Shown here: one piece after another, positions 33,285 to 38,931 of the stretch | Layout of the letters: each line of letters starts with the position of its first letter | Numbering within the stretch: position 1 is the stretch's first letter | Origin: Prosthecobacter debontii | GTDB taxonomy: Bacteria > Verrucomicrobiota > Verrucomicrobiia > Verrucomicrobiales > Verrucomicrobiaceae | Direction of reading: 5' to 3' | DNA: 38,931 nucleotides | Assembly (NCBI GenBank): GCA_945869695.1 | Contig: CAMBPV010000019.1 | Location: forward strand, 1 to 38,931 | Notes under the pieces: model-generated | The model's database searches: none | What the model was told of the DNA's origin: nothing | Seen by the model: only the letters and a program-made list of their open reading frames with translations | Made by a program: the position numbers and the translations under genes

Positions 33285-34055
33285 TTGAATAATCCGCTCG
33301 CCGCCTATCCGCTACATTCCATCGCCGCGTCGCTCCTCATCATTTCGTGTGTGGCGACCCCTCCCCGTTTGAAGACGAATTCATTAGGTATGAAGTTCGT
33401 TCCGGTACAATTACCGGAGTGCAAAATTTGGGTGAGTGCTTTTGAAACGCGTGTGCAGGATTACGCGGTTTTTGTGAGAGAGACGGGCCATCCCTGGCTA
33501 CTGCCAGAAATTGCACAAAGTGATCGACACCCAGTGGTGAACATCAGTTGGTATGATGCGGTAACTTTTTGTGATTGGCTAAGCCGTCTCGAGGGAAAGA
33601 GATACCGCCTACCGACGGATGCTGAGTGGAGCCAACTCATTGGCATTCGCGAAGAATCGGGAATTGCTCCGGGTGCGCAGCCTCAACAAACGGGAGTTTT
33701 TCTCTGGGGCTCTGGACCCATCCGAAAGGAGGCGGGAAATTTTTGTGATGAGGCCTTTGGCCGTCAATACGGAGATGGTTACCAGGCTGCTTGGTTACAG
33801 GGTTATCATGATGGTGCCTCCGGCACTCAGGTAGTCGGGAGGTATCAGCCGGACAGAAACGGTCTTTTCGATCTGGGCGGTAATGTTTGGGAATGGTGTG
33901 ATGATTGGTATGATCTTCCTGAGCGAACCCAAAAAGTGGTGCGAGGGGGATCGTGGCGGACCGGAGAATCCTCCCGTCTGTTGAGTTCCTTCCGCGGACC
34001 TGATCCGCCCGGAGTGAGGTTGGATAGTATTGGCTTCCGCGTAGTTATGGAATGA
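33285..34055 (+). CDS. SUMF1/FGE-like lipoprotein lacking the catalytic cysteines
   Basis: TTG 33285 is proposed as start: AAGGA lies 7 bases upstream and the resulting N-terminus has a lipoprotein signal with lipobox LIISC (mature Cys near residue 22). Longer frames would run into the tRNA. The 256-residue product has the SUMF1 domain: NSLGMKFVPV, HPVVNISWYDAVTFCDWLS, RYRLPTDAEWSQLIG, LGGNVWEWCDDWYD, RGGSW and SIGFRVV. True formylglycine-generating enzymes have two cysteines soon after RGGSW, and here that stretch reads RTGESSRLLSS, so it should be a non-catalytic sugar- or protein-binding relative. It ends 3 bases from the convergent reductase gene. Confidence 0.82.
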   Translation: MNNPLAAYPLHSIAASLLIISCVATPPRLKTNSLGMKFVPVQLPECKIWVSAFETRVQDYAVFVRETGHPWLLPEIAQSDRHPVVNISWYDAVTFCDWLSRLEGKRYRLPTDAEWSQLIGIREESGIAPGAQPQQTGVFLWGSGPIRKEAGNFCDEAFGRQYGDGYQAAWLQGYHDGASGTQVVGRYQPDRNGLFDLGGNVWEWCDDWYDLPERTQKVVRGGSWRTGESSRLLSSFRGPDPPGVRLDSIGFRVVME

Positions 34056-34058
34056 TTT

Positions 34059-35051
34059 TCAGTCCACAGACAAATCCAGAATCACCTTTCCAGATCTGCC
34101 GCTCTCTTGAGCCCGCAAAACAGCCATTTTAAAGTCTGACATCGGGTAAATTTGATCCACCGCGATGGTAAGGTCGCCATTTCGCATCATTTCTGCCAAA
34201 GGGCTTAGTGCCTCATACAACTCGATGCTGCCGGCTTTCTCGATCCATTTTGAGATCCAGAGACCGTGGAGTTCAAGACTCTTGAAGATCAAAAACTTAT
34301 TGGGCGCTTTGAGGCTTTGACGACTCATCGCGCCATAGGTTACCAGCTTGCCCTCAGGAGAAAGGAGGTCCATGAGGCGGATGGCTGACTCGCCGCCGAC
34401 CGCGTTCGCAGCTAAACGAACCAGCATTTTTTTCAGCAGGGACCTTGCCTCAGCCAGTCCCTCTGCATTGTCCAAAAAAACGGCGTCGGCACCGAGCGAC
34501 TTCAGTTCATCGATCAACTCAGGTCTTCTGACAAAATTGATGGTGTGAAATCCATCGCGCTTCGCGATCTGGATGATGGCGCGTCCGACTCCTGAGTTCG
34601 CTGCATTTTGGGCCACCACATCCCCTTTTTCTAATCGGAGATAGTTCTTTAGAATCAGCCAGGCGGTGAGCGGATTGATTCGAAGCATTGATGCCTGAAC
34701 GCGGTCGAGTGACTCTGGGAGCTTGGCAAAATGGTGCTCGGCTGCGGTCATGTGCTGAGCCCAGCAGCCTCCACCCTCGAGAGGAATTACCAAGTCTCCC
34801 TTTGAAAGTGACTCCACATCGGGTCCGATTTCTTCGACTTCACCAGCTCCCTCGGTGCCCATCACAACAGGAGGCTGAGTGGGGCGACCGTAGTTGCCCT
34901 CAATGATGTTTAAGTCTGCTGGATTGATGGGCGCGTATCGCATCCGCACCCGAACCTCATGCCCACTCAGTGAAGGAAGTTCACGGGCGCTGAGTTGTAG
35001 CACTTCAGCAGGGGTTCCGATCTGATCGATCTTTAAGCAAAGAGACTCCAT
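34059..35051 (-). CDS. MDR-family reductase, trans-2-enoyl-ACP/CoA reductase (MECR)-like
   Basis: This 330-residue medium-chain dehydrogenase/reductase has no zinc-binding cysteines. It shows the MECR/quinone-reductase pattern: MRYAPINPADLNIIEGNYGRP, VMGTEGAGEVEEIG, LRINPLTAWLIL, NAANSGVGRAIIQIAK (the NADPH loop) and FVRRPE. MECR proteins reduce trans-2-enoyl thioesters in fatty-acid synthesis; related quinone reductases share most of these features, so specificity is tentative. ATG 35051 (MESLCLK) is favoured over an upstream TTG. It follows the RlmI-like gene after 36 bases on the same strand, probably as an operon. Confidence 0.82.
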   Translation of the reverse strand: MESLCLKIDQIGTPAEVLQLSARELPSLSGHEVRVRMRYAPINPADLNIIEGNYGRPTQPPVVMGTEGAGEVEEIGPDVESLSKGDLVIPLEGGGCWAQHMTAAEHHFAKLPESLDRVQASMLRINPLTAWLILKNYLRLEKGDVVAQNAANSGVGRAIIQIAKRDGFHTINFVRRPELIDELKSLGADAVFLDNAEGLAEARSLLKKMLVRLAANAVGGESAIRLMDLLSPEGKLVTYGAMSRQSLKAPNKFLIFKSLELHGLWISKWIEKAGSIELYEALSPLAEMMRNGDLTIAVDQIYPMSDFKMAVLRAQESGRSGKVILDLSVD

Positions 35052-35087
35052 AACACTCAAACGTTAATTTTCGGAAACCCTTGCCAG

Positions 35088-36257
35088 CTACCATGAAGCA
35101 ACCACCTCGAAGGCGTAGCCTCTCAGATACTCGGTTTCCGGAAGTCCTGCGATGATTGGGTGGTCGGGTCTCTGTCCATAGACTGTCACCTGGCGCAGTG
35201 TTCTTTTGGCATCGACGGCCGCATCCACAATCATCTGGTGAAACTCCATCTGACTGATATGATGAGAACAGCTGAATGTACTCAAGATGCCGCCAGTCGG
35301 GAGCATCTTCAGGGCCCGGAGGTGGATTTCTTTATAGCCGCGAAGTGCATCATTCACGGATTGCTTGGTTTTAGTGAACGAGGGAGGGTCCAAGATGATA
35401 AGGTCGTGGCGATCTCCTCGCACATCGGACTCTTTGAGCAGGTCAAAACAGTTCGCCTCAATGAACTCAATGTTTGTCCCCGATGCATTCGCGTTCGAGC
35501 GTGCCACCGCGATGGCTGACTCGCTGGAGTCAACAGCCACCACCCGCGTTGCGCCTGCAAGCGCGCAGGCCTGGGCGAAACCACCTTGATTCGTAAAGCA
35601 GTCAAGCACACTGCGCCCTTTTGCGAGGCGCGCCACATGGCGGTAGTTATCGAGTTGATCGATGTAGAGCCCTGTCTTTTGACCGTCAATCAGATCGACG
35701 CGAAACACGATGCCCTCGTGTTTCAGTTGGGCGGGTTCCGAGGGTTCGCCGTAGATCACGCCCTTCATCAGTTCCATGCCCTCTGCACGACGCACGGGTG
35801 CTTCATTGCGCTCAATGATGCTTTTGGGTTTCAGAACCTCTACGAGCGCCTGAACGATCGCGTCTTTCCGTAGATCCATCGCCAAGGTCAACGTCTGCAA
35901 AACGACATGCTCTCCGTAGCGATCCACGATCAAACCCGGTAATCCATCAGACTCACTCCACACTAGGCGGCTCAGTTGAGTGTCAATCCCGAGGCTGACA
36001 CGATGATTCACGGCGCGCTGGATTCTTCGAGTGAAGAAATCCTGGTCCAACTCTTGATTTCTGAAGGAAAACCGACGTGCGACGATCTGGGACTTGGGAT
36101 TGTAAATTGCACTTCCCAGAGACTTACCCCGGACATCCTTTAACGTCACGACATCCCCTGGTTGCGGATCGCCAACGCGGTTTTTTACCTCTGTGGCATA
36201 GACCCAATCATGGCCATGAAAAATTCGAGCGCGCGGTTGGACAATGAGGGCAGACAT
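35088..36257 (-). CDS. Class I rRNA methyltransferase, RlmI-like
   Basis: This 389-residue protein has the length and layout of RlmI, the 23S rRNA m5C1962 methyltransferase. A PUA domain covers about residues 1-75 (HDWVYATEVKNRVGD, PGDVVTLKD). It is followed by an EEHEE-like middle domain with WSESDGLPGLIVDRYG and a Rossmann SAM-binding domain with VLDCFTNQGGFAQACALAGA and LDPPSFTK. The conserved Cys in STFSCSHHIS is the likely catalytic nucleophile. ATG 36257 (MSALIVQP) fits the family start better than the open frame upstream. The target base is inferred from homology only. Confidence 0.88.
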   Translation of the reverse strand: MSALIVQPRARIFHGHDWVYATEVKNRVGDPQPGDVVTLKDVRGKSLGSAIYNPKSQIVARRFSFRNQELDQDFFTRRIQRAVNHRVSLGIDTQLSRLVWSESDGLPGLIVDRYGEHVVLQTLTLAMDLRKDAIVQALVEVLKPKSIIERNEAPVRRAEGMELMKGVIYGEPSEPAQLKHEGIVFRVDLIDGQKTGLYIDQLDNYRHVARLAKGRSVLDCFTNQGGFAQACALAGATRVVAVDSSESAIAVARSNANASGTNIEFIEANCFDLLKESDVRGDRHDLIILDPPSFTKTKQSVNDALRGYKEIHLRALKMLPTGGILSTFSCSHHISQMEFHQMIVDAAVDAKRTLRQVTVYGQRPDHPIIAGLPETEYLRGYAFEVVASW

Positions 36258-36397
36258 AGAACCCGCACACTGAATGGGTATCCGCCCGAGGTCAACCACC
36301 CCGGAGGTTGGTCGGAAGGAAATCGAAAGAAAGTCTCATCTCTAATCCGGCCCAGTTCTTGCTTGGGTACCAGGATGAAACCTTCCAAAGACTCAAA

Positions 36398-36718
36398 ATG
36401 GATCCACTCCAAATACTCTCTGCCTCTGTCGGTGTCGGCGTGTTGACACCGGATTGGAACTTGGATCGGGTCGAGTCGGTAGAATCAGAGCATGAGTCAC
36501 GGCACTACACGGTCGAGGTCTTCTTTGCCTCACCCTTTAACTACACTCCAGTCGTGACCTTGTCGCTTACCGGTTTCGATATTGATCAGCGGGATGGGGG
36601 GCGCGTGAGCCTAAAGGCGCGCAATGTCAATCCGGGTGGATTCACGGCTGAAATTTCCACGTGGCATGGCTCTCGCGTGTATGCGGTCGAGTTTAATTGG
36701 TTGGCAATCGGTCCTTAG
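36398..36718 (+). CDS. H-type lectin domain protein
   Basis: This 106-residue protein matches the H-type lectin fold known from Helix pomatia agglutinin and discoidin C-termini. Seen in order are VEVFFASPFNYTPVVTLSLTG, the FDIDQRDGGR turn, LKARNVNPGGFTAEISTW and a final VEFNWLAIG. Such domains form trimers that bind GalNAc- or sugar-bearing glycans. There is no clear signal peptide, so export is uncertain; the N-terminus reads MDPLQILSASVGVG. The start is weak (no Shine-Dalgarno) and an upstream TTG at 36308 is possible. It is divergent from the RlmI-like gene and convergent with the phosphatase gene. Confidence 0.65.
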   Translation: MDPLQILSASVGVGVLTPDWNLDRVESVESEHESRHYTVEVFFASPFNYTPVVTLSLTGFDIDQRDGGRVSLKARNVNPGGFTAEISTWHGSRVYAVEFNWLAIGP

Positions 36719-36731
36719 CAGTCAATCATTC

Positions 36732-37790
36732 TTACGCTTCGATCTCGACAGCACCATCGGAGCGTTTGGTGAACGAGTGAAGAAGGTAGCCGTCCACCGC
36801 ATGGTGATTAAATTTCAGGGCGTCCGACTGAACCGTGATGTGGGTGAAGCCATGCACGTCTTGACCGAAGGGCATCGTGCGCTCTGGATGTTCGAGTTTT
36901 CGAGTCTTGGCCCCACCTCCACCCGAAAGGATGTGAGAGGTGAACTTACCTTCTAACTCTAGATGCTGGAGGTCATGGTCGTGGCCGCAGAGGTAGGCAT
37001 GAACTTTGTGCTCCTGAAAGAGCCCATCCCATTGCTCGATGAGCGCTTTCGTATCGCCGTGATCACCGTTTGAGTAGAGTGGATGATGTCCCACGACGAG
37101 AGTGAAGGTGCCTCGTGGCTTTGCAAGCTCACTTTTGAGCCAGCTTAACTGCGCAGCCTCCTCCTCCCGAGTGAGTGCAGAGCGAGTATACTTTTGGGTA
37201 GATGAGTCCTTGCCGCTAACATCGGGCAGATTGGTATCTACAAAAAGCACGGTGAGGGGTTTTGAAGCTCCGCCGAAATCCACGCGATACCATTTGTTCT
37301 GCATTTGCCAGCGGATTCCTTTCTTTTTCGCATAGGCGAGTTGTGTCTTTTCGCCTCCCGCATTGTCGTGGTAATCGTGGTTACCGAGGACTGCATACTG
37401 AGGGCAGGGAAACACAGTCTGAGGATACATCTCCTCGATTCCCGTCCTCCAGCGATCGGATTCGATGGTGAAGGGTAATGATTCACCTTTGACTGTTTTG
37501 CCGTTCACTTTGGGTTTCGGGTGGGCTGGGCCATAGAAGTTATCGCCTATGAAAAAGAGCGCATCCATTTTACTGCCACCTTTTGTCACAAAGTCCTGCA
37601 TGGCTTTGGATACCTCTCGTTGTTCTTTTGACCCCGCGCCGAAATCACCAATCGATAGAAAACTGAGATCTGATTTCACGCTGTCTGCAAAAACATGACG
37701 AGGCTGAATATTCAGAGCCGTCGCGGCGCTGGAACAAAAAAGAGTTTTCAGAGCCCGACGGCGTGTCGTGGATGGGGATATCATGGCCAT
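36732..37790 (-). CDS. Tat-exported metallophosphoesterase, purple-acid-phosphatase-like
   Basis: The 352-residue product from ATG 37790 begins with a Tat-like leader (STTRRRALKTLFCSSAATAL). The calcineurin-fold metal site is complete: Asp49 in SIGDFGAGS, Asp83 in FIGDNFYG, the Asn-His pair in LGNHDYH, then VVGHHPLYSNGDHGD and CGHDHDLQHLE. The DNFYG spacing and the GHHPLYS motif match tartrate-resistant/purple acid phosphatases, which hydrolyse phosphomonoesters outside the cytoplasm. A role in scavenging phosphate is a reasonable inference. The longer frame upstream lacks a leader. It is 52 bases downstream of the small membrane-protein gene on the same strand. Confidence 0.86.
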   Translation of the reverse strand: MAMISPSTTRRRALKTLFCSSAATALNIQPRHVFADSVKSDLSFLSIGDFGAGSKEQREVSKAMQDFVTKGGSKMDALFFIGDNFYGPAHPKPKVNGKTVKGESLPFTIESDRWRTGIEEMYPQTVFPCPQYAVLGNHDYHDNAGGEKTQLAYAKKKGIRWQMQNKWYRVDFGGASKPLTVLFVDTNLPDVSGKDSSTQKYTRSALTREEEAAQLSWLKSELAKPRGTFTLVVGHHPLYSNGDHGDTKALIEQWDGLFQEHKVHAYLCGHDHDLQHLELEGKFTSHILSGGGGAKTRKLEHPERTMPFGQDVHGFTHITVQSDALKFNHHAVDGYLLHSFTKRSDGAVEIEA

Positions 37791-37842
37791 GAAAACGGAT
37801 TCTGTTTCGACATCTTGCCACGACTCCGAAGAGTTCAGGAAA

Positions 37843-38274
37843 TCAGCGCTCCGACAGAATCGATCCAAGTAATCCTGCTAGGCAAACGCCGCGAAAGATC
37901 CATCCGAACGTCCGCCAACCATTGGTGCGCACGAGTTTCCGGATGTAGTGCACGTCATAACCCTGAGCCAATCGATCGTGGATCGGAACCTGTGAGATCG
38001 CGGTGGATATCCAAACAATGGCGAGTCCCGCCAAACTCACTAGAAACAGGGGGCGTCGCTCGCCCAAAATGACCATGACTCCAGCAGTGAAGACTTCGGT
38101 CAACATCAGGGGTGCAACGATCCAAGTGATGAACTTCAGGTGCAACTGGTGGTAAAGGGGAAAGCCTTCGACCCCAACTTTTTCAAAGAGGGGGTAGTGA
38201 ACAAACTGAATGGTGAGGATCAATCCGCAGAGCGCCCATGTGGTTGCGAAGTGGATGATGAGTAGAGTGGCCAT
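37843..38274 (-). CDS. Four-pass membrane protein of unknown function
   Basis: ATG 38274 (MATLLIIH) gives 143 residues with four hydrophobic segments: LLIIHFATTWALCGLILTIQF, FITWIVAPLMLTEVFTAGVM, LFLVSLAGLAIVWISTAI and WIFRGVCLAGLLGSI. The conserved-looking VHYPLFEKVG, FPLYHQLHLK and QVPIHDRLAQGYD lie in the loops. A longer frame adds 12 residues upstream without a membrane role. The family name is not known to me; similar small proteins of this pattern occur in several bacterial phyla. It is likely co-transcribed with the phosphatase gene downstream. Confidence 0.65.
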   Translation of the reverse strand: MATLLIIHFATTWALCGLILTIQFVHYPLFEKVGVEGFPLYHQLHLKFITWIVAPLMLTEVFTAGVMVILGERRPLFLVSLAGLAIVWISTAISQVPIHDRLAQGYDVHYIRKLVRTNGWRTFGWIFRGVCLAGLLGSILSER

Positions 38275-38784
38275 ATTGGGGTGTTCCAGTGGTAACGAGG
38301 TGTGCGTCACTTTGGGGACGCAGAGTTTTAAAATCGGAATCGCTTTTTGGTGGCGAAGCTGGATTAATGGCCTCTCGTCAGGTGGAGTTGCCGATAAAAT
38401 GTCGAACGAGCTAGAAACCGAAAAGTCTCAATCTGAAAAGATCGAACTTCCAGAAGTGAAGCGGTGGCGTCGCGCCCGCTCGAAGTAGTTGCCTCGACAG
38501 GTGTTTACACCGGCAGCCGGCTTTTTGAGCCTGCTGGGGCTCGCGTATCTATTAGCATTGTGGGTGAAAAGAAAGATTCACGAATCAAAAGTTTCGATCG
38601 TGGTAATGACCTCGGCGACGAGCACAATTTTAGGTGTCAAAAGACCGGGTGAAAACCCGAGTGCACAGCCAAACGGAAAGGTGGGTGTCACCGATGCAGA
38701 ATCTCCACTGACCTGTTTGGCAAACGTTGCCAAGTGAAGAATCTTCTCTTATCAGAGAAAGCGATTCCCCTGGATTGCAAAGAG
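38275..38784. other. Gene-poor stretch before an IS3-family element
   Basis: About 510 bases hold no convincing gene. Features seen: a frame with an internal amber codon, listed separately; a 7-bp palindrome TTGGCAA-ACG-TTGCCAA at 38717-38733; and TTCTCT-TATC-AGAGAA at 38744-38759. The interval is next to the IS end and may be degraded sequence. Confidence 0.5.
38399..38737 (+). pseudogene. Possible small membrane-protein gene interrupted by an in-frame TAG
   Basis: ATG 38399 opens a 29-codon charged frame (MSNELETEKS...EVKRWRRARSK) ending in TAG at 38486-38488. The same frame continues as LPRQVFTPAAG and a strong membrane segment (FLSLLGLAYLLALWV) followed by KRK, to TGA 38735-38737. A basic patch just before a membrane segment fits one protein with a nonsense codon. 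Equally, both pieces may be chance. There is no homology I recognise. Confidence 0.25.
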
Positions 38785-38931
38785 TGATCTTTCGTCGAAA
38801 ATGTGGACGCGGAAAGTTGGGTTAGTTGTTTTGGATGGAGTTTTCGAAGGCCACAGGAGATCGGAAGCCAAGAGCGCTGTGGAGGCGCACGGGGTTGTAG
38901 AAGGTTTCGATGTAGTCGAAGACCATGGAGC
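38785..38931 (-). mobile_element. IS3-family insertion sequence, partial (right edge)
   Basis: The window ends inside an insertion sequence. Its transposase C-terminus is visible on the minus strand. The probable terminal inverted repeat starts at TGATCTTTCG near 38785 and includes CGAAAATGTGGAC, resembling IS3-family ends that carry CGAAAACTGGAC. The exact border cannot be set without the other end. Confidence 0.75.
38822..38931 (-). CDS. IS3-family transposase OrfB, C-terminal part
   Basis: The minus-strand frame ending in TAA at 38822-38824 encodes the end of an rve-type integrase: FDYIETFYNPVRLHSALGF followed by RSPVAFE. This is the conserved C-terminus of IS3-family OrfB transposases, which carry out copy-out/paste-in transposition with a DDE active site. 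Only about 35 codons are in the window, so the catalytic residues other than the region near the final Glu helix are not visible. Confidence 0.9.
   Translation of the reverse strand, partial: SMVFDYIETFYNPVRLHSALGFRSPVAFENSIQNN

Noticed and set aside
33285-34055. Genuine formylglycine-generating enzyme (sulfatase activator)
   Set aside because: The two catalytic cysteines expected after RGGSW are missing, and no sulfatase gene is nearby.
1-38931. CRISPR array, prophage, toxin-antitoxin or phage-defence island
   Set aside because: No regularly spaced repeats, phage structural genes, or recognisable defence or toxin families were found on either strand.

Overview
The window looks like chromosomal DNA from a Gram-negative, moderately GC-rich bacterium, most likely a member of the Verrucomicrobiota. 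This is inferred from gene content, not from a marker gene. The content includes a DUF5069 protein, a YdjY-domain protein beside a secreted cyclase-like repeat protein, an exported xylose-isomerase-like protein, a DUF2490 outer-membrane protein, an LpxL-type acyltransferase (hence lipid A), and frequent starts without a strong Shine-Dalgarno. Nearly all of it is dense housekeeping and accessory chromosome. No CRISPR array, prophage or plasmid gene was seen. The only mobile DNA is the tail of an IS3-family element cut by the right edge.

Layout. 1-4.7 kb: a truncated APH-like kinase translationally coupled to an HpcH/HpaI aldolase; opposite them, a MerR/B12-binding regulator of the CarH type followed by an FAH-family 2-keto-3-deoxy-pentonate dehydratase and an alpha-ketoglutarate-semialdehyde dehydrogenase (a Weimberg-type sugar-acid route). 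4.8-8.3 kb: a fused SpmA-SpmB membrane protein, a COG2509 flavoprotein and an exported thioredoxin. 8.5-14.2 kb: DUF5069, then two SulP transporters (one ending in STAS, the other in an NTF2-like domain), an SPFH protein and a DUF2490 protein. 14.2-16.7 kb: lspA followed by a NarL-type response regulator and its sensor kinase. 16.7-21.5 kb: a coupled ROK kinase / divergent Ppx-HD / Ppk1 polyphosphate operon.

21.5-26.2 kb: small membrane and exported proteins, the YdjY/cyclase-like pair, a GYF-like protein with a histone-like tail, and a YugP-type zinc protease. 26.3-30.3 kb: acpP with a clear terminator, an LpxL-like acyltransferase, an M42-type aminopeptidase, an MBL-fold hydrolase and a DHFR-like enzyme. 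30.2-33.2 kb: an exported TIM-barrel protein and leuA, the latter preceded by a leucine-rich leader peptide and hairpins, then a CAT-anticodon tRNA. 33.3-38.3 kb: a SUMF1-like lipoprotein, an MECR-type reductase, an RlmI-type methyltransferase, an H-type lectin, a Tat-exported metallophosphatase and a small membrane protein. 38.3-38.9 kb: a gene-poor stretch ending in the IS3-family fragment.

The most interesting points are the possible leucine attenuator ahead of leuA, the SulP-NTF2 fusion in a transporter/SPFH cluster, the CarH-type photoreceptor signature upstream of sugar-acid catabolism, and the polyphosphate operon carrying a degenerate Ppx and a zinc-less, lysine-tailed ROK protein. 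All assignments come from reading motifs by eye; no database search was run.
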